DNA from: JAPHTQ01 sp050302275
Lineage (GTDB): Bacteria; Pseudomonadota; Gammaproteobacteria; Thiohalomonadales; Thiohalomonadaceae
Assembly (NCBI GenBank): GCA_050302275.1
Contig: JBNLAT010000006.1
Location: forward strand, 39,654 to 103,653
Direction of reading: 5' to 3'
Length of the DNA: 64,000 nt
Shown: positions 55,379 through 63,905 of the stretch, piece by piece
Layout of the letters: every line of letters begins with the position of its first letter
How positions within the stretch are numbered: the first letter of the stretch is position 1
The notes under the pieces: generated by a model
The model's input: only the letters and a program-made list of their open reading frames with translations
Database searches by the model: none
Told to the model about the DNA's origin: nothing
Translations under genes and position numbers: made by a program

Positions 55379-55999
55379 CTACTCCTTGCTGTGAATATCC
55401 GGCAACAATCCGGCAGAAAAAAGTCGTCCATGCAATTGCGCCAGTTGCTGCAGGAAAGCATCATCCATCGGGCGTTCAAGCTGCTCTTCAAATACCTCTT
55501 TTACCAATATCGGCATCATTGCCAGACTGACAAATGCAATACGTACCATGTCCGGATCAAGGGATTGCTCCACCTGTCCTTGGGCTTTCAGTAGCTCGAT
55601 TTTTTCGCGGGCACGCGTGCGTCCACGTTCCAGTAACTGATGAATAAAACGCTTTCCCGGCCCCTGATTAAGTGCCAGCACCTTCAATATTAATGCGGGA
55701 AAACGGGGATTTTGCTGCATCGAGCGATAGTAAATTGAAAAATATTCCGCAAACCCGCCAGTCGAGGACAGTAGTGAGGTCTCCAGAATATCCAGTAAAG
55801 GTTGCAGAGTTTGCCGTAGCATCTCTTCGTACAAACCCTCTTTATTACCGAAGTAATAGCGGATCATGGCGATGGAAGTACCCGCCGCAGCTGCGATCTG
55901 TCTGGTCGTGACCTTATGGTAGTCATCGTTCAGAAAACAGGTTAGCGCTGCCTGAACCAACCGTTCAGGTACTGATTGATCATCGTTGTTATCAGTCAT
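55379..55999 (-). CDS. TetR/AcrR family transcriptional regulator
   Basis: A 206-residue repressor. The N-terminal helix-turn-helix (DDYHKVTTRQIAAAAGTSIA then MIRYYFGNKEGLYEEML, residues 25-60) is typical; the C-terminal ligand domain is of the CerR/DUF1956-like group, with a conserved RMQQNPRFPALILKVLA helix. It is translationally linked to the methyltransferase gene and probably controls that operon by sensing its substrate. GAGGGAACTC precedes the ATG. Confidence 0.9.
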   Translation of the reverse strand: MTDNNDDQSVPERLVQAALTCFLNDDYHKVTTRQIAAAAGTSIAMIRYYFGNKEGLYEEMLRQTLQPLLDILETSLLSSTGGFAEYFSIYYRSMQQNPRFPALILKVLALNQGPGKRFIHQLLERGRTRAREKIELLKAQGQVEQSLDPDMVRIAFVSLAMMPILVKEVFEEQLERPMDDAFLQQLAQLHGRLFSAGLLPDIHSKE

Positions 56000-56282
56000 G
56001 AGTTCCCTCCACTACGGATACGGTATCAGTCACAACACAGCCTGGACAGCCAATTCACCAATCAAAATCAGGGACTTGAATAATCTTTCCGCTCACTTCA
56101 TGATTTGATAGGTTGGACACCCACCATGGCAATGGAGAGCACATATGGAAGAGCGACAGGAGAAAGATGTATCGATATTTACGCCCGTTCCATGTATTTA
56201 CCATCCCTTTACGCTCTGGCATCCATAGCCAAACTGGCTAAGCTAGAGGAATAATAACTTGCAGTAAGGATGAGGGTAGGTA

Positions 56283-57596
56283 GTGGGCATCACCGAGCGT
56301 ATTATCAAGAACCGAATCTACTGGCTCATTATCCTGATTCTCTGGGGTGGATTGGGGGCCTTTTCCTATACCCATAATCTCAAAGCGCTACAACATCACG
56401 CCGACACCATGGCAGGCGAGCGCGCTAAAAATTTCTTCAAGGCCATTCTTCTGGCACGCAAATGGAATGCACAATATGGTCCGGTCTATGTCCCCATAAC
56501 CGATCAGACAAAACCCAATCCCTACCTGGAGATCCCATACAGGGAGATCACCACGCCATTTGGTTTGGAGCTCACGATGGTCAACCCCGCCTACATGGCG
56601 CGACAGATATCTGAGCTTGCCGAAAAAGAGAAGGTCTATTTTCACCTCACCAGCCTCAATCCCATCCGTCCCGAGAATCAGGCAGACCCCTGGGAGAAAG
56701 CAGCCCTGGAGTCATTCCATAAAGGCACCGCGGAAAAGATTGAGATGATCACCAATGTCGATAAGCCGATATTTCGCTACATGGCACCACTCTTTGTCGA
56801 ACCATCATGCCTGGCATGTCATGCCAAGCAGGGTTACCGAATCGGTGATATTCGTGGCGGAATCAGCGTTACCCTTGATGCGGCGGAGATCATGGATGAT
56901 ATTAAAGGAGAGAGACAATTCCTGATCATCGTCCATACATTTACCTTCGTGATGGGGATTTTTCTGGGATACCTTTTCTTAAGTGCTGCGCGCCGATACA
57001 CACTAATGCTGGAAGGTGTTACCTCTGCGCAACAACAGGACCTGCGTCAGCAAAAGGAAAAACTGACTGAAACCACCCGTGCGATGAACGATTTGGTGAC
57101 CCGCGACACCACCACGGGCATTCATACCGCAGAGCATTTCAAGAATCTATCCACTATCATGTGGAACAATGCGATGAATCAGGGTCGCCCAATCTCACTG
57201 CTATTGCTTGAGATAGACAGTTTTGGCGATTACACCGATAACTATGGCGCACTGGAAGGTGATATATGCCTCAAGGAAGTAACCGGCGCTATCACCCGTA
57301 AGGTTCAGGAGAAAGGCAGCGTGGTTGCCCGTTTTGGTGCTTCCTCTTTTGCCATCATGATTGCCAACATCGATGCCGGTAGCGCTTACGATCTGGCGCA
57401 AAAAATTCATGGTGATGTGCTGGGATTGAATATCCCGCATGAAACCTCGGATGTTTCCAAGATTGTGACCATTACAGGTGTTTCATCCACCCTCATTCCT
57501 CATCATGGGCAGCAACTTGGCGACTTTATCAAACACACGCGTGATGCCTTACGCCAGGGAAGACAGAAGGGCCGCAACCGTATCTATAAAGCCTGA
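56283..57596 (+). CDS. Membrane c-type haem sensor (DUF3365/Tll0287-like) with degenerate GGDEF
   Basis: A 437-residue protein. A membrane helix (about 12-30) leads to a periplasmic Tll0287-like domain (35-210) with a haem c attachment motif CLACH near residue 176, and the companion motif YVPITDQTKPNPYLEIPYRE. A second helix (about 217-238) is followed by a coiled coil and a GGDEF-fold domain (about 265-430). The signature reads RFGASSF (GGDEF replaced by GASSF), so diguanylate cyclase activity is unlikely; it may bind GTP or c-di-GMP or act as a scaffold. The start is GTG after GGATGAGGGTAGGTA. The NnrU-like gene follows 4 bp later. Confidence 0.85.
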   Translation: MGITERIIKNRIYWLIILILWGGLGAFSYTHNLKALQHHADTMAGERAKNFFKAILLARKWNAQYGPVYVPITDQTKPNPYLEIPYREITTPFGLELTMVNPAYMARQISELAEKEKVYFHLTSLNPIRPENQADPWEKAALESFHKGTAEKIEMITNVDKPIFRYMAPLFVEPSCLACHAKQGYRIGDIRGGISVTLDAAEIMDDIKGERQFLIIVHTFTFVMGIFLGYLFLSAARRYTLMLEGVTSAQQQDLRQQKEKLTETTRAMNDLVTRDTTTGIHTAEHFKNLSTIMWNNAMNQGRPISLLLLEIDSFGDYTDNYGALEGDICLKEVTGAITRKVQEKGSVVARFGASSFAIMIANIDAGSAYDLAQKIHGDVLGLNIPHETSDVSKIVTITGVSSTLIPHHGQQLGDFIKHTRDALRQGRQKGRNRIYKA

Positions 57597-57600
57597 CTGT

Positions 57601-58257
57601 ATGACCGAACAAAGCCTGCCGATCATCACTCTATTTTTTGCCTACTTCGCATTTCACTCTTTCACTGCCTCTCTGTGGCTGAAACAACATGTCGCACACT
57701 CATTACCTGCACTGGTGCCCTGGTATCGTCTGCTGTTTAATCTGTTATCAACACTGCTTGCCCTCCCCCTAGCATGGATTGCCTGGCGCTATCCCGGGGA
57801 GCTGTTGTGGCAATGGCAAGGAGTGATGTTTTACCTGATGAACGGGATTGCACTGATTGCCCTGTTGGCGCTTATCTATTCATCAAAACTCTATGATATG
57901 CAGGAGTTTCTTGGTCTGCGTCAGTTACAAACGAAGACTAGGGAAGTGAACGACCTGGAACATTTTCATATCTCACCGTTTCACCGTTTTGTACGTCATC
58001 CCTGGTATTTCCTGATCCTGCTCATCCTCTGGACCCGTGATATGAGCACTAATCAACTACTCATCTATACATTGGTAACCCTGTACCTGTTTATCGGTTC
58101 ACGTATGGAAGAGAAGAAACTGATCGTTTATCACGGCAAGATTTACGAGGAGTACCGTAAGCGGGTAGCGGGACTCATTCCACTGCCATGGAGAACCCTA
58201 TCACGGCAACAGGCTGATGAATTAATACGTACTTACTCACTCAAGGGACAAGAGTAA
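57601..58257 (+). CDS. NnrU/isoprenylcysteine methyltransferase-like membrane protein
   Basis: A 218-residue protein with about five membrane helices. The C-terminal region FHISPFHRFVRHPWYFLILL, then GSRMEEKKLIVYHGKIYEEYRKRV is the SAM-binding motif of the ICMT/PEMT/MddA fold. Relatives methylate thiols or phospholipids; NnrU is linked to denitrification, but no nitric-oxide genes are nearby. It is probably co-transcribed with the haem sensor. Its 3' end overlaps the convergent lipoprotein gene by 17 bp. Confidence 0.82.
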   Translation: MTEQSLPIITLFFAYFAFHSFTASLWLKQHVAHSLPALVPWYRLLFNLLSTLLALPLAWIAWRYPGELLWQWQGVMFYLMNGIALIALLALIYSSKLYDMQEFLGLRQLQTKTREVNDLEHFHISPFHRFVRHPWYFLILLILWTRDMSTNQLLIYTLVTLYLFIGSRMEEKKLIVYHGKIYEEYRKRVAGLIPLPWRTLSRQQADELIRTYSLKGQE

Positions 58258-59389
58258 GAGCCAACTGATTTTGCCAGGTCGTGAGTGCGGGACGAGCGCT
58301 CACTGTGCCGTCATAGAGACCCGTATCTCGCCAAATCTGCGCGAGCGGACTCTGATTCAGCGCGCTCGGATCATTCCATAGAACGTCAAAATCGACGATG
58401 GAAAACCAGATCACAAATCTCGCATTCAGCCTTTGTGCTTCATTGAACAACTCCTGCACGTAGGCATTTTGATTGGCCGGTGTCGCCGGTACATCCAGCC
58501 CATAAAGAGGAATATTCAGGTTTTCGGCGATCCAGCCGGTCTCCGTCACCGCAATGGGCTTGCTACCGGCAATGCTCTGCAATTGCGACAGCCAGTTACC
58601 CGGCAGGTTGGCTGGATCACCCTTATTGGCATGCTCAAAGAAGGCATAGGGATAGACACTGGCGCCGACCACATCGACGTACGGAATCAGATCCGGCAGC
58701 TTTGCGGCTATTGCCTGGGCATCGGATGAACTCGGCGACTTCAATGCCACGCTGATCATCAGCTTGAGATCGGGAAAGCTGCTATGGAGTGCCGTATAGA
58801 CCGCCGAGGCAAAGGTCAGGAACTTGGTGTAGTGCAATGTACTATTTTTCGCGTCGTTGAGAATCAACTCGCTCGCCTCGATACCGAAGTTGAAATACTC
58901 AGGATTGAAACGGTTAATCAGATCGGTGGCAAAATTGATGTAGGCGTTCTGCACGTCAGCATTATCGAAGTCGTAACCGCTCCATGGGGCGGTTAACGCC
59001 TGATTGGTACCACTGTCATTCCAATAGCCTGCCACCCCATCGCGTGCACTGTTAATCGGACTAATTGCCAGGTAAACCGGCGTTCCAGCCGGTGTATTAT
59101 TTAGTCGTGCGGTGATTTCAGATTCAACTGCCGTTGGATAGGCAGTGCTGGCCAGCGCCTCCGGCCAGGGAATGCCGCTATCGATGTGATGCGCAATGAT
59201 GTCGCCGTTTGCGTTTATTTTGGCGTAGGTGTCATTGACCGCGTCGGCAGTCGCCGCATAGGGCCAGGGGGTAAACCCCATGGCGAATGAACGACCGGTC
59301 GGATTGACGCCACCACTGTCACCACCACAGGCGGCGAACAGCAGTGGCAGACTGAGAAAAAAGATTCTGGTAACTGTTTGTTGCAGCAT
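58241..59389 (-). CDS. Glycoside-hydrolase-like secreted lipoprotein
   Basis: A 382-residue lipoprotein; the signal peptide ends with LFAAC and a GGDSGG spacer follows. The rest looks like a GH-A clan (beta/alpha)8 barrel: FNFGIEASELIL could hold the acid/base glutamate, and PIAVTETGWIAENLNI the nucleophile on strand 7. The family is near GH53 or GH5-like proteins, but a precise match is not possible here. The ATG at 59389 was chosen for its AGGAAAAGG site. The product should face the periplasm or cell surface. Confidence 0.75.
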   Translation of the reverse strand: MLQQTVTRIFFLSLPLLFAACGGDSGGVNPTGRSFAMGFTPWPYAATADAVNDTYAKINANGDIIAHHIDSGIPWPEALASTAYPTAVESEITARLNNTPAGTPVYLAISPINSARDGVAGYWNDSGTNQALTAPWSGYDFDNADVQNAYINFATDLINRFNPEYFNFGIEASELILNDAKNSTLHYTKFLTFASAVYTALHSSFPDLKLMISVALKSPSSSDAQAIAAKLPDLIPYVDVVGASVYPYAFFEHANKGDPANLPGNWLSQLQSIAGSKPIAVTETGWIAENLNIPLYGLDVPATPANQNAYVQELFNEAQRLNARFVIWFSIVDFDVLWNDPSALNQSPLAQIWRDTGLYDGTVSARPALTTWQNQLALTLVP

Positions 59390-59425
59390 CTGGCCTTTTC
59401 CTGCGGCCACCGAGCCATGGCCTGT

Positions 59426-60472
59426 TTATTGTGATAATCCGGCTAGCCGCTCCAGTTGACGTTGCGCTGTGCCCGATTCCAGCGTTTCACGAGCCAACGC
59501 TACACCGGCAGCAATACTGTCTGCTTCACCGCCAAGCCAGATCCGCACCCCACCGTTGTAGATCAATGCATCGTGCAGTGACTCTGCCTCGCCGCGGAAA
59601 GCCGCTGCGATCAGGAGTGCCGTCTCTTCAGCGGATTCGCATGCCATCGGTTCACGCTCTTTCAGGCCATAGTCTGCCGGAGAAAGTTCCAGCTGTTCGA
59701 GGTGACCATCACGATATTCCACCGCACTCACAGTTTGCAGCGGCAGTTCATCGCTGCCATCAAGCCCCTGCACCGCGAGAACATGTTCTGCCCCCTGAGC
59801 CACCTGCACTTCCAGAAAACGATTGAGGAACGAAGCGTGCGCCGCACCCAGCAATGAACGTTTCGCTCCGCCCGGGTTAAGCATTACTTCGCAGCTATGG
59901 AGAAATGAACGATAGAAAAGTTTTTCCCGTATCGGGCGCAGACGCTCGACACCATGACAATAGACACGCGAGTGGAGATAACCGAAACCGTTTTTCTCTA
60001 TGTTCTGCCGCACCTGTTCTGGCTGCTGCATCGCCGGGATACCCAATGCCTCCAGAACCTTACCACTGGTGACACCATTCTTCGGCGGCAAACCGTCGGA
60101 AGAGTGGAGCAGCATTGGTACACCTGCTGCCGAAGCGAGGATCGCCGCCGCGGGGCTTAACTGCAGATAGTGTTTACGTCCGTCATAGGGACCATTGGCA
60201 TTAACCAGATTTGGCACATCGGGACGGATGGTCGTTGAGGTCGCGTAGATGGTATCGAAGAAACCGAGATACTCATCCAGCTTGGTACCCTTGTATCGCA
60301 TCGCGGTGAGGAAGGCACCAACCTGTGCGGGATCGCACTCGTTGGAAAAGAGAAAGGTCAGTGCCTCGCTGGCCTCTTCGCGACAGAGATCGCGTGCACC
60401 GCGTTTACCCTTGGCGATATCGCGCAACATATAGCGGAATCGCAGCCCCGCTTCGCTGGTAAAGTCTGTCAT
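59426..60472 (-). CDS. Anthranilate phosphoribosyltransferase-like protein TrpD2 (YbiB family)
   Basis: A 348-residue protein of the class IV phosphoribosyltransferase fold. The N-terminal helical domain (KGKRGARDLCREEASEALTF) and a central HSSDGLPPKNGVTSGKVLEA segment match the YbiB/TrpD2 group, which binds nucleic acid in E. coli and is not a true TrpD. The strict TrpD glycine loop is altered. The ATG at 60472 was preferred to TTG at 60478. It follows thiC by 43 bp on the same strand, so thiC transcription may extend into it. Confidence 0.87.
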   Translation of the reverse strand: MTDFTSEAGLRFRYMLRDIAKGKRGARDLCREEASEALTFLFSNECDPAQVGAFLTAMRYKGTKLDEYLGFFDTIYATSTTIRPDVPNLVNANGPYDGRKHYLQLSPAAAILASAAGVPMLLHSSDGLPPKNGVTSGKVLEALGIPAMQQPEQVRQNIEKNGFGYLHSRVYCHGVERLRPIREKLFYRSFLHSCEVMLNPGGAKRSLLGAAHASFLNRFLEVQVAQGAEHVLAVQGLDGSDELPLQTVSAVEYRDGHLEQLELSPADYGLKEREPMACESAEETALLIAAAFRGEAESLHDALIYNGGVRIWLGGEADSIAAGVALARETLESGTAQRQLERLAGLSQ

Positions 60473-60515
60473 CCCCAATATTCCATTTTCAGCGTCGGCT
60501 CGTACCGACAGTTAT

Positions 60516-62372
60516 TTAAACCTTTTTATAAATTTCCGCACCATCTTCAGCAAACTTCACCGACATCTCCTGCATGCCCTTCTCCGCATAATCGCGAACC
60601 TCCTGCGAGATCTTCATTGAGCAGAATTTAGGGCCGCACATGGAGCAGAAATGCGCCACCTTGTGTGCCTCGGCGGGCAGGGTTTCGTCGTGGAAACTCA
60701 TCGCCTTTTCCGGATCGAGCGCCAGGGCAAATTGATCGTGCCAACGGAATTCGAAACGCGCCTTGGACATGGCGTTGTCCTGTAGCTGTACGCCGGGGAA
60801 ACCCTTGGCCAGATCGGCGGCGTGCGCAGCGATCTTGTAGGTGATAATCCCCTCGCGCACATCTTCCTTGTTCGGCAGACCGAGATGCTCTTTCGGCGTG
60901 ACATAGCAGAGCATGGCGGTGCCGTACCAACCGATCTGTGCTGCGCCGATCCCGGAAGAGAAGTGATCGTAGCCGGGAGAAATATCGGTAACCAGTGGAC
61001 CAAGGGTATAGAACGGTGCCTCGAAACAGTCCTGCAACTCCTTTTCCATGTTCTCCTTAATCATCTGCATCGGCACATGACCAGGGCCTTCGATCATCAC
61101 CTGACAGTCGTGCTCCCAGGCACGTTGAGTCAGTTCACCCAGTGTCTCCAGTTCACCGAACTGCGCCGCATCGTTAGCATCGGCCAGAGAGCCGGGGCGC
61201 AGGCCATCGCCAAGGGAGAAGCCGACATCGTAGGCCTTCATGATTTCGCAGATTTCATCGAAGCGGGTGTAGAGGAAACTCTCCTCATGGTGCGCCAGAC
61301 ACCACTTGGCCAGGATCGAACCGCCGCGGGATACGATACCGGTGATCCGCTCGGCAGTGAGTGGTACGTAACGCAACCGTACCCCGGCATGGATGGTGAA
61401 ATAGTCAACGCCCTGCTCCGCCTGTTCGATCAGGGTGTCGCGGAAGATCTCCCAGGTCAGCTCCTCGGCGATACCGTCAACCTTCTCCAGTGCCTGATAG
61501 ATCGGCACGGTACCGATGGGCACCGGCGAGTTGCGCAGAATCCACTCGCGGGTCTCATGGATGTTCTTGCCGGTAGAGAGATCCATCAAAGTGTCACCGC
61601 CCCAGCGACAGGACCAGACCAGTTTCTCCACCTCTTCAGCGATGGATGAAGTCACCGCAGAGTTACCGATGTTGGTGTTGATCTTCACCCGGAAGTTACG
61701 GCCAATGATCATCGGCTCCAGTTCCGGGTGATTGATATTCGCCGGAATCACCGCACGACCGGCGGCCACTTCGCTGCGCACAAACTCTGGCGTGATGATC
61801 TCCGGAATCGCCGCGCCGAAGGCTTGTCCCGCGTGCTGACGCAGTATCTTTGCGTAACGGGGATCGTCACGCATTTCCTGCAGACGATTGTTCTCGCGAA
61901 TGGCGATGAACTCCATCTCCGGGGTAACGATACCCTGCCGCGCATAGTGCATCTGGGTCACGTTCATTCCCGGCTTTGCTCGGCGTGGCTGGCGAATGTG
62001 TTCAAAACGCAGCTCGGCCAACGCCGGATCGTTCTGCCGTCTGGCACCGTATTCGGAGGTCGGGCCGTTGAGCAGTTCGGTATCACCTCGCTCATCGATC
62101 CACTGCTCGCGTAGTGCGGGCAAACCTTTCAGTAGATCGATTTTTGATTCGGGGTCGGTATAGGGGCCGGAGGTGTCGTAGACGTAAATCGGTGGATTGT
62201 GCTCTGCCTCGGTCGAGGTATGGGTATCGTCCTGACTGATCTCACGCATCGGCACACGAAGATCGTCGCGTGAACCTTCCACATAAATCTTGCGCGACTT
62301 GGGAAACGGCTTGGTAACCTCGCTGGAAAGCTGCGCGGTCTTTTGCAGGAATTCTTCTGGAATGGCGCTCAT
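60516..62372 (-). CDS. thiC: Phosphomethylpyrimidine synthase ThiC
   Basis: A 618-residue radical-SAM enzyme (E. coli 631) that turns aminoimidazole ribotide into the pyrimidine half of thiamin. The N-terminal SKIYVEGSRDDLRVPMREI-type region, VTQMHYARQGIVTPEMEFIA, and the C-terminal cluster motif CSMCGPKFCSM (Cx2Cx4C) that binds the 4Fe-4S cluster are all present. It is preceded by a TPP riboswitch (62418-62636), so expression should fall when thiamin pyrophosphate is plentiful. Confidence 0.96.
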   Translation of the reverse strand: MSAIPEEFLQKTAQLSSEVTKPFPKSRKIYVEGSRDDLRVPMREISQDDTHTSTEAEHNPPIYVYDTSGPYTDPESKIDLLKGLPALREQWIDERGDTELLNGPTSEYGARRQNDPALAELRFEHIRQPRRAKPGMNVTQMHYARQGIVTPEMEFIAIRENNRLQEMRDDPRYAKILRQHAGQAFGAAIPEIITPEFVRSEVAAGRAVIPANINHPELEPMIIGRNFRVKINTNIGNSAVTSSIAEEVEKLVWSCRWGGDTLMDLSTGKNIHETREWILRNSPVPIGTVPIYQALEKVDGIAEELTWEIFRDTLIEQAEQGVDYFTIHAGVRLRYVPLTAERITGIVSRGGSILAKWCLAHHEESFLYTRFDEICEIMKAYDVGFSLGDGLRPGSLADANDAAQFGELETLGELTQRAWEHDCQVMIEGPGHVPMQMIKENMEKELQDCFEAPFYTLGPLVTDISPGYDHFSSGIGAAQIGWYGTAMLCYVTPKEHLGLPNKEDVREGIITYKIAAHAADLAKGFPGVQLQDNAMSKARFEFRWHDQFALALDPEKAMSFHDETLPAEAHKVAHFCSMCGPKFCSMKISQEVRDYAEKGMQEMSVKFAEDGAEIYKKV

Positions 62373-62417
62373 GGTGAGTCCTCTGAGATACGGCGGAGGA
62401 ACGGGCGAAGTGAGCGC

Positions 62418-62636
62418 ACCGCTTCCCTACGCCGGCGTAATCCGGATCAGGTTCGAAGGGTGTTTTCTCAGCCTTTTGCAGGCTGGTGAAATTCGCTCAG
62501 ACGAATGTGAGGTAAGGCGAAATCGGTCGAGGAAGCGCAGTTTACATACAGTAAATGAGCATTCAGAGAGTGATTTCAACGCCACATCGCATCGACTGAG
62601 TAGCATTTCAACAGCCTGCCAGGGCACCCCTAGCAG
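62418..62636 (-). ncRNA. TPP riboswitch (THI element) with enlarged P3 arm
   Basis: Read on the minus strand: GGGGTGCCCT (62630-62621), CTGAGA (62471-62466), ACCCTTCGAACCTGATC and CCGGATTACGCCGGCGTAGG follow in the order of the thiM-type aptamer, 46 bp before the thiC ATG. The P3 arm is abnormally long: GCAGGCTG/CAGCCTGC and TGAAAT/ATTTCA close a roughly 112-nt insert. Aptamer elements needed for ligand binding are intact. Confidence 0.93.
62493..62604. repeat. Dispersed repeat inside the riboswitch P3 arm
   Basis: About 112 nt of non-aptamer sequence, with a CAGTTTAC/GTAAATGAG core at 62538-62560. The core recurs, diverged, at 63618-63649. ATTTCAAC occurs twice nearby (62571 and 62605). It matches the general style of short dispersed repeats in gammaproteobacterial intergenic DNA. 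Confidence 0.6.
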
Positions 62637-62847
62637 TAGGATGAAAAGGTATACGATGCGCCCCGCTATAGCAAGCGACCGGCACCGATAAAACCTTAGA
62701 AAACCCGGCTATTTACAGTTGGTAACCGCTTACACGGCTGCCTATTTCACTACCATCGGAAATCCCTCCCAGCCTTGCCTGATACTGGTAAAAGGCTTAA
62801 TCTCGGCTCTTTCGTTTTTTCACAACAATGACAGATGGGGAAGCCAG

Positions 62848-63510
62848 ATGGCCGATATGAATATCGAAAAAGCGCGCCATAACATGATTGAACAACAGAT
62901 TCGCCCCTGGGACGTACTCGACCCAAGGGTGCTGGGCCTGATACAGCGCATTCCACGCGAAGATTTCGTCCTGCCCGAATATCGCTCACTCGCCTTCACA
63001 GATATGGAACTGCCTATCGGACACAACGAGGTGATGATGGAGCCTAAGCTCGAGGCACGTATGCTGCAGAGCCTGGCGATCCAACCCGGCGACAAGGTGC
63101 TGGAAATCGGCACCGGCAGTGGCTATGTCACTGCAATGATGGCCAATCTCGCAGCAGAGGTAGTCTCGGTGGAGATTGAACCCGAGCTGCAGCAGCAGGC
63201 GGCACGCCGTCTGGCTACTCTGGGTCTGGGTAATGTCACCCTGGAAGAGGGCGACGCGGCCAATGGCTGGGGCCAGGCACAACCCTACGACGCCATCGCC
63301 GTGACCGGCTCCCTGCCAGAACTGCCACAGGGCCTGAAAGGTAATATGCGGGTTGGTGGTCGACTGTTTGCCGTGGTCGGCGAGGCTCCGGTCATGCAGG
63401 CCAAACTGGTCACCAGGGTCAACAGCAACGAGTGGCGCGAAGAGACCCTGTTTGAAACCGTGGTGCCACCGCTACGTGGCGCAGAGATGGAAAACCGATT
63501 CGTCTTCTAA
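62848..63510 (+). CDS. Protein-L-isoaspartate O-methyltransferase family protein (Pcm-like)
   Basis: A 220-residue SAM methyltransferase. SAM motif I is VLEIGTGSGYVTAMMA (about residues 79-94) and EIEPELQQQA is the acidic loop. The N-terminal IEQQIRPWDVLDPRVLGLIQ, MMEPKLEARMLQSLAIQPGD region matches PCMT relatives encoded beside TolC. The strict isoaspartate-binding motif is only partly kept, so repair activity is not certain. GGGAAGCC precedes the ATG at 62848; an ATG at 62857 is also possible. TolC follows, as in many gammaproteobacteria. Confidence 0.9.
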   Translation: MADMNIEKARHNMIEQQIRPWDVLDPRVLGLIQRIPREDFVLPEYRSLAFTDMELPIGHNEVMMEPKLEARMLQSLAIQPGDKVLEIGTGSGYVTAMMANLAAEVVSVEIEPELQQQAARRLATLGLGNVTLEEGDAANGWGQAQPYDAIAVTGSLPELPQGLKGNMRVGGRLFAVVGEAPVMQAKLVTRVNSNEWREETLFETVVPPLRGAEMENRFVF

Positions 63511-63528
63511 GCAAATGCGACTCGAAAC

Positions 63529-63559
63529 AATGGGGCCTATTGGCCCCATTTGTGTTTTT
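63529..63559 (+). terminator. Terminator of the Pcm-like gene
   Basis: AATGGGGCC-TATT-GGCCCCATT is followed by TGTGTTTTT, 19 bp after the stop. Confidence 0.88.
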
Positions 63560-63617
63560 GTACCGGAAGTTTGTCTCAAAGGCAGGGCTCGTGCCCGGAG
63601 ACACGGCGCGCAGCCTG

Positions 63618-63649
63618 CGAGGAGCGGAGTTTACTCATGGTAAATGAGC
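63618..63649. repeat. Second copy of the dispersed repeat core
   Basis: The block CGAGGAGCGGAGTTTAC... TAAATGAGC matches 62528-62560 apart from one gap and a few changes near the centre. The rest of the 63560-63905 interval has no gene; TATACT at 63818-63823 is a possible -10 for tolC, without a clear -35. Confidence 0.6.
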
Positions 63650-63905
63650 GCCGGAGCAGACTTTGCAACAACGTATTCGGGTGCGAGAACCCGTTTGGGA
63701 TAACTTCCAGATAAAGTTTTGCAAAGAGTGCCTCACACCTATTGATCCTGGCGTCATCCGCCCGCAACATAAGCAACCTCTAATATTTATTCTGTGCCGA
63801 CACAGCGGATTTGGTAGTATACTGTCAACTTTCCGCCGGAACGCTTCGGCCAGCTAAGATTCAAACTTACGGAACCGTAACCCGTCTTACGACAAAGGAC
63901 GCACA

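Noticed and set aside
62445..62460. GGTTCGAA-like tRNA T-loop resemblance
   Set aside because: It is part of the conserved core of the TPP riboswitch on the opposite strand; no cloverleaf can be formed.
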